A stretch of DNA of 64,000 bases from Mactromeris polynyma (taxonomy: Eukaryota > Mollusca > Bivalvia > Venerida > Mactridae): NCBI GenBank assembly GCA_032209605.1, contig JASFXZ010000012.1, positions 4,836,001-4,900,000 on the forward strand. Reading direction: 5' to 3'. The notes beneath the pieces were generated by a model. It saw only the letters and a program-made list of their open reading frames with translations. It ran no database searches and was not told the origin of the DNA. The translations under genes were made by a program, and so were the position numbers. Each line of letters opens with the position of its first letter. The stretch's first letter is position 1. Shown piece after piece: positions 24,044-36,683 of this stretch.

Positions 24044-24891
24044 CATGATTTTAGGATCAGGGTACTTTAATAGTTCCCTCAAAACATTTAAGTAAAACAA
24101 TATTAGATGCTTTAAAGGAGATACTTAAGGGGAAGTAAAAGAGGCAAGATATGCAATGAACGAAATCGATCACACTTTTGCTGTAAAAACGGCTTTTTTG
24201 CAGTTCAAATAATATGTTCTCTGGTACAAAAACAGCAGCACAATAGGTTATTTTCAGTATGTTTGCGAGCGCAACCGTATTGTTCAATTATAAATTTCCA
24301 TTTTCAATTATTGTTATCAGAGCCGAGCTTGCGTGATTGTGTCGTTAAATTTCCTTCTCCGATTGATGACTCAAATAATATTGTAGTTTATTTGAAGGTT
24401 AATGTCGGTTATACAGTATTTACAATTTATTTGCAACGGCCATCTCCAAATAAATGGGATAGACAGTGGTATAACTGGTGGTGATAAAGGTGGTGATGCT
24501 ATGAGTTAACGTCGGTATCATTGTAATACAGTGTTACTGTTGGTGCTTACCGTTGACACAATATTGTCTGAACAAACATTTACTTTATTTGATGTTTTCA
24601 CACCGAAAACAGTGGAAATTCAGAAGCATACATGCTTGGAGATTACTGATAAAAACCAAGTGTGCAGGGTAGAAAGAAACCGGGGATTTAATGTCCTTTT
24701 GACAAATCATCAGCGTTTCTGATGTACGAATCAGTACATGTTCTGCGACCGGCAACTGGAAGCTCCAACACGTTAACTAATACTGAAATATTAACTTTGA
24801 AATCGTCTTCAATAACACACGCCTCTTCCGCGTTTCGAAACCTCGAGATTTGAGGCCACAGTGTAGTATTCAAGAATTGCAAGAAGAAGTG

Positions 24892-25090
24892 TATTTTTTG
24901 ACGCAGCCGTACTAACATGGCTTTTCTATTGGCATATCACTGTTGTGTAAACCAATCAAATCTTACGTTAACCACTAAACCAACTTCTCTTCAACCGAAC
25001 AACGTTTGTAACCTTGATGCGGATTGGTTAACCTTTCCATAAAGGAGTACGTGACGTTACCGAATTCCATTTTCCATTACCAAAGTCCAC
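24892..25090 (-). repeat. Dispersed ~290-bp repeat, partial copy 3
   Basis: Contains GCAGCCGTACTAACATGG through CCGAATTCCATTTTCC on the minus strand. It is truncated before the TCTGGAGTGACC part. Confidence 0.8.
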
Positions 25091-26096
25091 TCCTAACAAC
25101 ACATCTGCACTATATATTGCTAATTTCTTGTTTCTTCTTTTCATTAATCTGTGTGCGGGTTACAACAACGATGCTAAATAAACCAGCGTATTATTTTACT
25201 GGATGTTTTGTCACTCACCGTTCCGACGTGGAACACGTACGGTTACTTTCACCTACATTTTGTTTGTGTCTAGCGTCACTTTTGCCTTTGTAATTTTTAT
25301 TTACGTGTTCGATATATATTCATATCTCAGTGTAGTTTTGGAGTGGCTGTGCACTTTGTATTTGGCATTCCTTGCTCCATTTCTTCATTCCTTTTACTTC
25401 CTAAAATACACGACCATATGATGCTCGCCAACATTTAATGGGCAATATTTCTCACAAAGGCGGTTATCTGAGTTTATGTATGAGGTTTTCTTTTATTACT
25501 TGTTATTGTTGAATGCAATAAGGAACAGACGAGCAAATTACTAAGAGTGATCCGTACATTATGACTGTGGTTAGCATCAATCTATAGTTGACCGTAGCTG
25601 AACATCATCCATAATGGATGGTCTACCCGAAGTACTGCCATAATCATCGTCTCAAGAAAATAGTACATGTAAAGTCCTCTGATTTTATTATAGATTTGAT
25701 GATTATAATGCCTGACTTGTCAGGGATATATCAATTGTGGAATGGCGGTAGTCTTGCTATAAATGGCTTTTCTTGATTATTTGTCTCATTTTTTGCGAAT
25801 GTGTTTACCCGAATAGTCGCGTATTAATTTCTAATACGATGATACGGAAAACGTGCAGTCTTGCCTTGGAAGCGCCTTTAGTCCTTTGATTTACTTTTGG
25901 GTTTACCTCGTATGTATCCATAATACAGAAGTCTCAACGATAATGATGAAGCAGTTTATAATAACTGGCCATTTTATTCAATTACGTTCAGATAATTGCA
26001 ATGCTCAATTTATCTTTACACATTTATTGTGTTACGTGCATTATAAAATATGGAGAAAGTTTGGAGATCGAAGCACATGGATAACACTAGTTAACG
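25091..26096. other. No supported gene
   Basis: Hydrophobic ORFs at 25024-25293 and 25203-25421 overlap in different frames and begin in or near repeat DNA. No family was recognised. Confidence 0.45.
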
Positions 26097-27243
26097 AAAG
26101 AGAGGGATTGGCAGAGAGTGTAGCAGAGCAAAGGAGAGAGGGATTGACATAGAGTGTAGCAGACTAAAGGAGAGAGGGTTTGACAGAGAGTGTAGCAGAC
26201 CAAAGGAGAGAGGGTTTGACAGAGAGTGTAGTAGATCAAAGGAGAAAGGGTTTGACAGAGAGTGTAGTAGATCAAAGGAGAAAGGGTTTGACAGAGAGTG
26301 TAGTAGATCAAAGGAGAGAGGGTTTGACAGAGAGTGTAGCAGACCAAAGGAGAGAGGGTTTGACAGAGAGTGTAGTAGATCAAAGGAGAAATGGTTTGAC
26401 AGAGAGTGTAGCAGACTTAAGGAGAGAGGGTTTGACAGAGAGTGTAGCAGACCAAAGGAGAGAGGGTTTGACAAAGAGTGTAGTAGATCAAAGGAGAGAG
26501 GGTTTGACAGAGAGTGTAGCAGACCAAAGGAGAGAGGGTTTGACAGAGAGTGTAGTAGATCAAAGGAGAGAGGGTTTGACAGAGAGTGTAGCAGACCAAA
26601 GGAGAGAGGGGTTGACAGAGAGTTTAGCAGACCAAAGGAGAGAGTGATGGACAGAAAATGTAGCAAACCAAATGAGAGAGGGATTGACAGAGAGTGTAGC
26701 AGACCAAAGGGGAAAGGGATGGACAGAGAGTGTAGCAGACCAAAGGGGAAAGGGATAGACATAGAGTGTAGCAGACCAAAGGAGATAGGGGTTGATAGAA
26801 AGAATGGCAGACCAAAGGAGAGAGGGATTGACAGAGAGTGTAGCAGACCAAAGGAGAGAGGGATTGACAGAGAGTGTAGCAGACCAAAGGAGAGAGGGGT
26901 TGACAGAGGGTGTAGCAGACCAAAGGAGAGAGGGGTTGACAGAAAGAATAGCAGACCAAAGGAGAGAGGGATTGACAGAGAGTGTAACAGACCAAAGGAG
27001 AGAGGGTTTGACAGAGAGTGTAGCAGACCAAAGGAGAGAGGGGTTGACAAAGAGTGTAGCAGACCAAAGGAGAGAGGGGTTGACAGAGAGTGTAGTAGAT
27101 CAAAGGAGAGAGGGATTGACAGAGAGTGTAGCAGACTAAAGGAGAGTGTGTAGCAGACCAAAGGAGAGAGGGGTTGACAGAGATTGTAGTAGATCAAAGG
27201 AGAGAGGGATTGACAGAGAGTGTAGCAGACCAAAGGAGAGAGC
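26097..27243. repeat. Minisatellite, 36-bp unit, ~32 copies
   Basis: Tandem GGAGAGAGGGTTTGACAGAG plus AGTGTAGCAGACCAAA. Because 36 is a multiple of 3, several frames on both strands stay open (up to 380 codons), giving peptides such as QRREGLTESVAD or LHSLSNPLSFGL. Sub-blocks differ by GGGTTTG versus GGATTG or GGGGTTG and by AGATCAAA. No start context, splice sites or non-repeat domain support a gene. Confidence 0.95.
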
Positions 27244-28490
27244 GGATAGAAAAAGGGAGAAAAACAGAGAAATAGAGAGAGAATATAAGGGAGAGAGGAG
27301 TGAAGGTGTAAGGTTTTGATTGTTATGACTGTTTTTAATCGCCCGTTTTTAATTGGAGATCATCAGTTTTAAATACATTCCTGCTTTGTTGTACAGTCCG
27401 TCATTAAAAAGCTTTAACAATTGTGTTAGATCTATGAAAACTAGGTTTACATAGGTAAGCACTTGATATACCATACACATGTTTTACATTAGCATTTACC
27501 TATAGTTAAAACTCCAACTTATCTGAAGAAATGCGACAGTATAGAAGGTACGTAGGGTATTAAGAATGAATCTGTGTGACCAGAAATGGTTAACGTTTTG
27601 CAAAGAATACAAAAGTAAAGTAGTCAACTTTGGTTTGTGTTACATTTTGTTTAATAAACTCACAGTTCATGTGCTATGCTATGCCGTTGTATGGCTAAGA
27701 TTCTGTTCATTTTTAATTATTGCCAAATCCAGTGCTGTTTCCTCGTTTCAGTTAAAGTGTGTGCCCATTCCCGACTTTAATGTCGTTTTCTGTTTCCCAT
27801 TCAGTTGTATGCCCCTCCCCATTCTTGACTAAGTTCGTCCCCTAAGATATGTGTCGGAAACCTTGCTTTATGATTGTTGCCTTCCCTTTTCTGTCTGTGC
27901 TCACACTTTAACTGCCGTTCTATCCTTGAAATGGATTCAACCCAAAGGCATTAACTATCGGATCAAAACACCATCAACAAAACAATATTTTATCGAGATT
28001 GTTTTCTCATGAACATTTTTATATCGCAATAAAACGTCTACAATCAGGTGTGTGGCGTATACACAGTCTTGACTGGACTTGTCTGAACGATTGTCTGCCG
28101 TTTAACAAATGTTTATTGTGATTTTGGTAAGTGTATGTAGTAAATGTTTGTCTATGGTCATAATATTTGACATATTATTGATGTCTTATCAATAAAATCG
28201 CAATATACTTTGAAATCATTGACCCCTTCTTGAACTACGCGAATGGCTAGAAAGGATTGACTCCAAAAGTACAAAATACCAGAAACTGGACGCATCGATT
28301 ATGAGAAAAGGAAATATTATTTTACACTTAATGCTTACATTTTCTCATTTTACAATTAGGGGTTTGTCTCAAATAACTCCCTTACCGCCATTGCCATGTA
28401 AGGGTTGAGTGTATAAGTATGAATATCGTTGCTCAATACGGCGCATCCTTTCACGTCAGTGTGCATGTAGGATACTTACTGATAACTGTT
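27244..28490. other. No supported gene
   Basis: A purine-rich fringe of the array runs to ~27305, then AT-rich DNA. The ORFs at 27566-27832 and 28419-28661 are unrecognised; the second overlaps the next element. Confidence 0.45.
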
Positions 28491-29028
28491 AATCACTTTA
28501 TTTTCGCGATAATGTATTTTCGCGTTAATTCGCGAATGTGGAGACTCGCGAATTCAAAACTCGCACGAAAATTTGCTTGTCGCGAATATAATCATGCATG
28601 TACGAATTTGATGCATATCCGAAATTGTGTATACTCTGTTATGTATAAATATACGATGTAAGTGTATAACGATTAGTTATGTAAAAAGATGTTAAAACAA
28701 CAATACAGACTGGCATATATAAATGTATGAAAATGTTTGCAAGTGAATAAAAGAAATACCACCAATAATCACGTCTTTATTTCATAATCCCTGTGTGTTA
28801 AATAACAAGCATCAAACAGAAAATAAAGCTTCACTTAAACTGACATAAGTCAAATCATTGTAAACTGTTGACTATTGTTCACACATTCGAGACAAGCAGA
28901 CAGTTATATTTTAATCCCTGCCGTCAATCTTAAATTCGCGACGAAGAAAAGATACCATTTCATCATTTCGCGAATTACTTCTGGGCAAGATTTTCGCGAA
29001 AATTTCATGTCGCGAAAATAAAGTGATT
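28491..29028. mobile_element. TIR element rich in TCGCGA (538 bp)
   Basis: Ends AATCACTTTATTTTCGCGA and TCGCGAAAATAAAGTGATT are perfect inverted repeats of 19 bp, and further TTCGCGAA motifs sit symmetrically inside. No transposase. A related fragment lies at 10665-10720. Confidence 0.8.
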
Positions 29029-29107
29029 TGCAGTACTTAAGAATTACGCTTCACTGATGCGTTGCAGTATTTCCAACATATACAGATATAACATTAAATT
29101 CAAAATA

Positions 29108-29284
29108 CAGTAAACCCTCAATAATAAGACCACCGTTGGGACCCTTGAAACTGGTTTTCTTATTAAGGTGGTCTTAATATTGAGGTTGAATAAAGTGCAA
29201 AACAATGAAAATGGACTTGAAAATTGTAGTCTTAACTTTGAGGTGGTCTTCTAATTGGGGTGGTCTTAAGGTGAGGTTTTACTG
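29108..29284 (+). mobile_element. MITE family B, copy 1
   Basis: CAGTAAACCCTCAATAATAAG...GAGGTTTTACTG flanked by TA. The interior repeats AGGTGGTCTTAATATTGAGG. Same family at 31144, 32358, 35850, 50446 and a fragment at 53526. Confidence 0.85.
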
Positions 29285-29943
29285 TATAGTATTTCTGCAA
29301 TGGTAGCTAGTCTGTGTTAAAGTTGATGAAACAATCTATACTCCGAGATTCCAATTCCAGATTACACTGTTTATTTGATTTTCAGTGGTGTTTTATGTAA
29401 GTATAGAACGAAAATCCAATCAGCAAGTCATTATATATTATGCTTTCCATGTCGTATTACTTTCAGGTTTATGTTTCATTAAATAAACGACAGATTGAAA
29501 TTTAAAATAATCAAAATCCGCCACATATAAGCAATGTTAAGTGTCACTGCGTCTTTAACTTCAGCGAGAAAAGGGTAACCTGGTAGCCTAGACATTCTGA
29601 TTAACATGATGTAATTATGTTTCATGAAAGTAATATTACGCTCATTTTTGTTACCTGTCCCTTAACAGACATTGAAAATGTATTTCATTTAGTTAAAACA
29701 TTAAAAAAACAATGAATACAGTATTAATGTATTCTTCTGTATTTGGCGAAAAAAGAAGTTTGTTAAATATTGACATAAAAATAAATCCAGATTTTTAAAC
29801 AAACGGATTTCTTACGATTTTTATCCGTGTGTTACATGATGAAATTAAAATTTTAGAAGTGGTATGTCTAAGCAAATGTAGCGACAACACTGAATAAAGT
29901 ACGTTTAAATAGTTTTGCGTTCAGATGAGCAAGATACATCTTC
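29285..29943. other. No supported feature
   Basis: AT-rich DNA with no ORF or repeat that I can name. Confidence 0.5.
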
Positions 29944-30412
29944 AGTACAGTACAGTACAATGCAATGTAATACAATACAATACAGTCCAATACAATACAA
30001 TACAATACAATACAGTTCAATACAGTTCAATACAGTTCAATACAGTTCAATACAATGCAATACAATACAATATAATACAGTCCAAAACAATACAATACAA
30101 TACAATACAATACAATACAGTTCAGTACAATACAATAAGATACAATACAATAAAGTTCAATACAATACAATACAATACAGTTCAATACAATACAATGCAA
30201 TACAGTTCAATACAATACAATACAGTTCAATACAATACAATACAATACAGTTCAATACAATACAGGTCAATGCATACCATACAGTTCGATACAATACAAT
30301 ACAATACAATACAATACAGTTCAGTTCAGTTCAGTTCAGTTCAGTTCAGTTCAGTTCAGTTCAGTTCAGTTCAGTTCAGTTCAGTTCAGTTCAATACAAT
30401 ACAATACAATAC
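29944..30412. repeat. Low-complexity array of ATACA/GTTCA pentamers
   Basis: Mixed (ATACA)n and (GTTCA)n, ending in an almost pure (GTTCA) block at ~30316-30392. Both 166-171-codon plus ORFs are artefacts of the 5-bp period. Confidence 0.95.
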
Positions 30413-31143
30413 TGAAATATTTTTGGGTTGTGAAAACTAAAAGTTATCGATACAAAATCACTACCATTATTTTACAAGAGGATCTGCCTCGGCATTTATT
30501 ACAGGGTGATAACTTCAAGAAATGTATTGAATGTAACATTATCCAATATATATATTAATCATGACAAGCATGGATGGAATATAATAGCTTCATCGTGTCT
30601 CGTACATTCAAGCGATAATCGCTACACCGATATCAGAACCTTCGACCTTAATATCGCGAACTTTTCGAACTTTTTGTATTACCCGTCGTCAAAACTAGCG
30701 AACGTTCAAGAAAACGAGGCTATACAGTACTAAAACTGTAAGAATGCAAGAAATTATTACGGACATACTGTGTAACAGAGGTCATTGACTGGAATGTTAT
30801 TCTATTAACAAAGTGATATTGTTGTCCAACATCTGACGATGCCAAGAACAATCGCAGCTAGACACTCGATTAACAAAAGAAAATAAATAGCCCGGTTAAT
30901 TTGCTATAAAACAGCACTTCGTAACTGGAAGCGCAAAGCTTTTACTTTAGGTTATTTTTACCCAGTAGGAGATGAATTTTTATATATTACAACACCAGTA
31001 CTGTTGTTTTAGGCGTAGCGGCTATCTAACACATGAATGTTGTTGCTGATGATGATGACATAAGCAACATGTGTGTCAGTTATGGTAGACTTTCGGAAGT
31101 ATTGATGGGTAATTCAGGGACACGGGTACAGTCAACAGGCCGC
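30413..31143. other. No supported feature
   Basis: A 75-codon ORF at 30506-30733 is unrecognised. The rest is AT-rich without named repeats. Confidence 0.45.
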
Positions 31144-31322
31144 CGTAAAACCTCAATTATGAGACCACCCTTGGGACCGTTGAAAAAATGTTCCTGTTAT
31201 GGGGGTGGTCTTAATATCGAGGTTGCATAAAGAGCAAAACATTGAATCTAGACTTTAAAATTGTGTTCTTAATATTGAGATTGTCTTATTATTGATGTGG
31301 TCTTTAAGTGAGGTTTTATTGT
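31144..31322 (+). mobile_element. MITE family B, copy 2
   Basis: GTAAAACCTCAATTATGAGA through AAGTGAGGTTTTATTG. The left end is degraded. Confidence 0.75.
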
Positions 31323-32089
31323 AGTTGAAATACTGCTGAATATTGGGGGAAAGCTCCAACTACCCAACAGGCTATGGTCATTTTTACATATCATTATTAC
31401 ATGTCGAAAAATGATGTTTGCTGTTTGATAAACGTTTAGTATCACTTCAGATTACCATGTAGTGGTGGTGACACATACCGAATAACACGAAAAACAGATG
31501 AAACGTAACTGTTTCAAACTCATGGTGCTTAATTATGGTCTAATCCGTTGACATTACGTTCAATTAGGTATTGTTATTTGTCTGCACCTATAGGGTTTAA
31601 AGGGCACAAATCCATTGTGCACCACTTGCAATCTATATGCCAGTCGCAAACTTGGTGCACACTTATTATTTAGCACATAAACTATATTCATGAAATTATT
31701 CCTCGGCTATTTTGGAACCGATTTCCATCCAATTTCCGGGATAATTCTAAACGCTATCAAATCATTCATGTGCACACTGTTTTATGAAAATAAGACAACT
31801 CTCAGATATTTTGTCAGCGGACTTTTTTAAACTTAATCCAAAATACGCCGCAAAAACAGCACAAGTAACGAAAATCTACAAGTCAAAATTTTGATATGAA
31901 TATTAATGAACAAAAATTCCACAAATTTTAATATAAAACCTATAAAAGACAATAGCAAGATCACAGGAGCTTGTAACAATATTCATAGATAATCTAAATA
32001 GAAATATATGATACATTATACGCATGTTGATACTGAAGTTTTGACTTTGGCTTACTTATATTGTAACAAGTTACTGTCAGGATAGAGGG
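31323..32089. other. No supported feature
   Basis: AT-rich DNA with no convincing ORF or named repeat. Confidence 0.5.
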
Positions 32090-32345
32090 TTAGGACTTAC
32101 TTATGAATATTGTTACAAACTCCTGCGTACCATATACGTATCTACAGTAAATAGGGCTATGATTTACTACTTATGAACATTTGTTACAAACTCCTGCGTA
32201 CCATATACGTATCTACAGTAAATAGGGCTATGATTTACTACTTATGAACATTTGTTACAAGCTCCTGCGTACCATATACGTATCTACAGTAAATAGGCCT
32301 ATGATTTACTACGTATGAACATGTGTTACAAGTTCATGTGTATCA
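32090..32345. repeat. Tandem repeat, 71-bp unit, ~3.5 copies
   Basis: TCCTGCGTACCATATACGTA recurs at 32121, 32192 and 32263; the last unit is diverged. Units also share AAATAGGGCTATGATTTACT. Confidence 0.9.
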
Positions 32346-32357
32346 TATATACAATTA

Positions 32358-32518
32358 CAGTAATACCTCAGTTAAAGTCCATCTCAATAATAGGACCACC
32401 TCAATATTAAGAACACAATTTTCAAGTCCATTTTCATTGTGATGCTCTTTATTCAACCTCTATATTAAGACCAGTTTTCAAGGGTCCCAAGGGTGGTCTT
32501 ATTATTGAGGTTTTACTG
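32358..32518 (-). mobile_element. MITE family B, copy 3
   Basis: Inverse orientation: CAGTAATACCTCAGTTAAAG...TTATTGAGGTTTTACTG with flanking TA. Confidence 0.8.
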
Positions 32519-33032
32519 TATGCTGTAAATATGACTATAGTTTACTTGTGAACATTATTATTATCGTCTATATACCATAGATATACTCTAAACGGACAAT
32601 GGTTTACTTAATTTCATCGAAGCTATTCTATGCGTGCTATGTTGATACAGTCGGCTAGATATTTACAATAAGATGCTTGCTGTCTTATTGCATCGAGACG
32701 AAAACAATTTTGAGGAGTTAATTATGTCAATTTTGTTGCCAAAATTGCTGACTGGTATTTTACATATGCACTTAACTTATATGTCTAGTTCACTTAGGAG
32801 TTCAATGAACCTGCACCTTTTGAAACAAGACCATCCTTAACATATTGTACTTATTTTGCTAACTGATTGCAAGTTGAATTCACTATTTAAATGTGATAGG
32901 ATAGCGATATTCTATAAGTATGCTGTTGAAATAATATATGTATTAAAGAGTACCAGTAATCATTTATTTACCAGAAGCCTACACATTTTAGTATACTAGT
33001 GAAATAGTATATATGAACACTGCTATAGGATT
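32519..33032. other. No supported feature
   Basis: AT-rich DNA, no ORF of note. Confidence 0.5.
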
Positions 33033-33222
33033 TACAACCTCTTCTGTAAGAGACGTCATTTCAAGAAAACGCAACATGTGATGTCACTATTTGCAAGCAG
33101 GAAACAATATCACTTTGTTTTCATATTGCCATATGGGGTAAATATTGGTTACTGTCAGTACATGGTGACGTCACATGTGACGTTTTCTGGAAATGACGTC
33201 ACTTGAAGAAAAGGTTGGAAAT
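33033..33222 (-). mobile_element. MITE family C, copy 2
   Basis: Inverse of 10737-10912. ACAACCTCTTCTGTAAGAGA...CACTTGAAGAAAAGGTTG shows the full terminal inverted repeats, including the TGACGTCA core. Confidence 0.8.
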
Positions 33223-34135
33223 CGTACAGCGGCGCTCATATGCAGAAATTTTATTATGTTCCGAAATGTTCAAATTTCTGAGAGATCCCTTATTGTCACA
33301 GATCACATTTATCAAAGTAGAAATGATCCCACGATAATGATAGTCGATATTTACGTTGATATATTGCAGATTGTTAATAGGATTTCTTCTCATGATTGTT
33401 GTTTAAATTATATCTAAATAACTACTATACGTGAAATATAATTGTATTGTATTGTTTGTTCGCCATGCCTCGATGGAGACATCACAAACGGCCCCAGCGG
33501 AAATAGTTTGTCTCCTTCGGTTTGACTTTTCTTGACAAAAAATCTAAACAAAAAAGGACAAAAAACGAACATAAATAATTAATCTATCGTCGCATTCCAA
33601 AATTGTTGAAATGGGTGCCGCAAACCAACTTTTTTTAGGAATGATCCGATGTCAGAAATTCATGTCATGCATTGTTCGTATATTCTGACTAATTTTCTTT
33701 CATAATAACATGCATAGTGTGTTGCGTGAAAATACGTTTTTGATAGAATACCGTCGAGTTGTCTGGGATACAGTCTAGGGAAATATTGGATTGTTTTAGT
33801 TCAGATTAATATCCCTGTATGAATAAATAGTTGCGTTAGATAGCTAGAGACACCAACACTTGGCCGAGACTAGACAACTTTATTTGGCATACGTTTAATG
33901 CTCCTGGTATGGACGATATTAAGACATTATTGGGCATAAATCCAAACTATATTTAGCTAATTATGTATGTTTGTCTATCTTTTGAATATCCATATTTGTG
34001 GAACTAATGGATCACCTAATCGCACTGTGGCTGACCTAAAACAATATGTGTCTCAGTTAATACTCTCTGTTATTTGCTTATTCCAACTGGCGGCTTTTAT
34101 ACGTACTGAGAAGGTTCAGTTGACGACCGTCCCTA
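33223..34135. other. No supported gene
   Basis: Short overlapping ORFs only. The stretch near 33460-33540 (GCCTCGATGGAGACATCACA) looks repeat-like but has no second copy in the window. Confidence 0.4.
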
Positions 34136-34335
34136 TTCGTATAATTATGCAATCCGCCCGGATATATCCGCTGGAAGGGCGTTGGCTTGTCAACCGGAAG
34201 ATCCGGGTTCGTTTCCCAGACGTGGCAAGTCGTGCCAAGTTAGTACAGGTTGATAATTCAAACTGGTTAGGTCAACTTACAGCCCTATAAAACTGAAAAA
34301 ATGGTAACAAAAGGTGAAATAAAACTCTAAAAAGT
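34136..34335 (+). mobile_element. V-SINE-like element
   Basis: tRNA-like head (GGAAGGGCGTTGGCTTGTC, B box CCGGGTTCGTTTCCC) followed by AACTGGTTAGGTCAACTTAC and CCTATAAAACTGAAA, a decayed V-domain-like 3' part. Confidence 0.6.
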
Positions 34336-34535
34336 ACGCACACATTTCAATCAAATGACTGGAACTATCCCTGTGATGTCGAGCGTAGGCAAGAGGGATA
34401 TACTGGTTCCATTGTAGTCGCTTATTTCATCGAGGTTTGAACTCTATTGAATCAAGGCCCTAGATATCCAATACGGAAGTTAGTCCAGGACAAGTCTGTT
34501 TTTAAAGCTAACCAACATCAGGGCCCGTATATCGA

Positions 34536-34950
34536 ATATCGGTCAATTTATAGTTCCACAACTTAAATTAATAATCACATGTATGTGTTTGTGGGATTCT
34601 AAGGTGAACTATTGCAGGACCCGTATTCACAAACGTTTTAAGACTGAATCTCAGACTTAGACTTAAATCGTAAATTTTTTTCCTACGTTATTGTAACACA
34701 TTTATATTTTGATAAAACATGACAAAAGTGTAGAGTGGGTAACAAGAAATATTCAGGCAAAAATTTATCCATTTAAATATAATGAAAACGAAATGCTTGT
34801 AAATTCATTTTTACAATTTTAAAGTCTAAGTCTGAGAGTCAGTCTTAAAACGTTTGTGAATACGGACCCTGCAATAGTTCACCTTAGAATCCCACAAACA
34901 CATACATGTGATTATTAATTTAAGTTGTGGAACTATAAATTGACCGATAT
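34536..34950. mobile_element. Foldback element, ~140-bp inverted arms
   Basis: ATATCGGTCAATTTATAGTT...GTATTCACAAACGTTTTAAG at the left is matched by its reverse complement at the right with few changes, around a ~150-bp AT-rich loop. No ORF. Confidence 0.88.
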
Positions 34951-35105
34951 TCTCGGACAACTAGCTTCCTATGTCGGACAAGTCAATTTTTACATTTCAA
35001 TGAGTCCGGGACAAGTGTCTTTGAAAAAACATTCTAGAGCCCTGCACATTGAATACTCTACTCCTGAGCATTCGGACTGGTTTGAGAAAACAAATTCATT
35101 CATTA

Positions 35106-35221
35106 AACAATGATAAGTCTGATGTTTAGCATAGTACTTTTAACAATGATAAGTCTGATGTTTAGCATAGTACTTTTAACAATGATAAGTCTGATGTCTA
35201 GCATAGTACTTTTAACAATGC
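35106..35221. repeat. Tandem repeat, 36-bp unit, ~3.2 copies
   Basis: AATGATAAGTCTGATGTTTA recurs at 36-bp spacing (35109, 35145, 35181) and encodes the repeated MISLMFSIVLLT peptide, an artefact. Confidence 0.9.
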
Positions 35222-35849
35222 AGATACCCGAAGTAGACGAACTTTCACGTAAAGTGAAAAACAGCCCGCCGGAACCAGCGTGTCTGTGTTATTCTACATT
35301 GGTATCTGTAACAATGTCACTTGTGTAATACCCTGGAACATACTACCTTCAAGTTCACCTTTCTATATTCTGTCGGTTCATTGTACGAATAAGATGTTCC
35401 GTTAATTACAGCGTTAATAAAAACATCAACAAAACACGTGCAAAATTATTCATGTGGTGACGGGGTTCAGCAGTCGACCACTATGTTATGGCTTCACGCA
35501 ACGATTGTACTCCAGTATTCGTGTACAAACTTCGTTCAGTGATTGCATTTTTTAAAATTAAGCTTTTCATCAGTCCCATGAGGCGATAGTCGTAAAATTA
35601 AGGCCTATGTATAATATTGTTTTATACAATATTCTTATTCGACGCGTAATACCAGTTAAACATGCTCCGAAACAAACAAATATTTAAGCACGAAATGAAT
35701 TAACGTATTTGAACGCATTATGTGGGCTGATTTTATGATTACGTTCAAGAAGTTATTAATGATGTACCAGTAAAATAATGTTGAATAAGCAGAATATCAG
35801 ATGTAATAAAAGTAACATCGATGCGAATTTTTCACAGATACTCAACTGA

Positions 35850-36031
35850 CAGTAAAACCTCACTTAAAGACCACCTCAATAATAAGACTACCTCAAAATA
35901 ATTAAGAACACACTTTTCAATTCCATTTTCACTGTTTTGCTCTTTATTCAATCTCAATATTATGACCACCTCAATAGGAAGACCAGTTTTCAAGGGTCCC
36001 AAGGGTGGTCTTATTATTGAGGTGTTACTAT
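35850..36031 (-). mobile_element. MITE family B, copy 4
   Basis: CAGTAAAACCTCACTTAAAG...TTATTGAGGTGTTACTA, inverse orientation; the right end is mutated. Confidence 0.8.
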
Positions 36032-36117
36032 ACGTGTCCTTAATCGTTGAACCAGATTAGTCAGTGAATAATTAATGATTTAATCAGCCAGTCATTTTTT
36101 CATATTTTCCTAATAAT

Positions 36118-36320
36118 TGTGTTTGTTTGTTTCATCGGGTTTAACGCCGTTTCTCAACGATATTTCAGTTATATACGGCGGCCGGTTCACCTAACCAGTT
36201 TTTCCTGGACTGAAATCTAACCAGTACTAACTTACCCTTCCACAAGGAGCCGGCAACTTCTCCACATTTTTGTCAAATTTTCATGGAAGGGTATGACCTG
36301 CCGCGACCGGGAATCGCTAA
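36118..36320 (-). mobile_element. V-SINE-like element, reverse
   Basis: On the minus strand: AACTGGTTAGGTGAACCGGC, CGCCGTATATAACTGAAATA and AACGGCGTTAAACCC, then an (AAAC)-type tail, the classic V-domain layout. The 5' tRNA-like part is worn. Confidence 0.75.
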
Positions 36321-36403
36321 TAATTTTCAATTTGGAAGAAGTAATTATTTAACGATGCCCATGATAAAGTAGTATCACTGCATAAAACATAGAGTGTTGT
36401 CAT

Positions 36404-36486
36404 TCGGAAATCCTCGGCCAACTACGTCAAGTGCTATCCGAGTAACGAAGTGGTACGGAAATGCCCGAGAGCTGTCGAGAATGAGA
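36404..36486. repeat. Dispersed repeat shared with 9012-9374
   Basis: CATTCGGAAATCCTCGGCCA directly joins ATCCGAGTAACGAAGTGGTA here; the same two halves lie ~260 bp apart in the 9-kb copy. Confidence 0.7.
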
Positions 36487-36609
36487 GTATTGTTCCACAT
36501 CACTCCAGCGGATCTATTACAATGTAGCAGAATGGTTTCCATGTACAAAATCTCGCGAGAACTTACGAGAAAAACAATAAAGACTGATGGTGTTGTTTGG
36601 ACATACAAA

Positions 36610-36683
36610 ACTGTCTCCCGTGACCGAGTGGTTATGGCATCCGCCTTGGGTGCGGGAGGTCGAAGGTTCGGTAGGGGTACATT
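36610..36683 (+). mobile_element. tRNA-like SINE head
   Basis: TCCCGTGACCGAGTGGTTAT (A box) and GGTCGAAGGTTCGG (B box) spaced as in a tRNA. It runs directly into the 37-bp array. Confidence 0.6.

Noticed and set aside
26091..27233. 380-codon minus-strand ORF plus several 115-169-codon plus-strand ORFs
   Set aside because: All are read-throughs of the 36-bp tandem array; no non-repeat sequence, start context or splice signal supports a gene.
29915..30440. Two 166-171-codon plus-strand ORFs rich in NTIQY
   Set aside because: Products of ATACA/GTTCA pentamer repeats, which stay open by composition.
34160..34215. Possible tRNA gene
   Set aside because: Same reason: degenerate arms and a V-domain-like 3' part.
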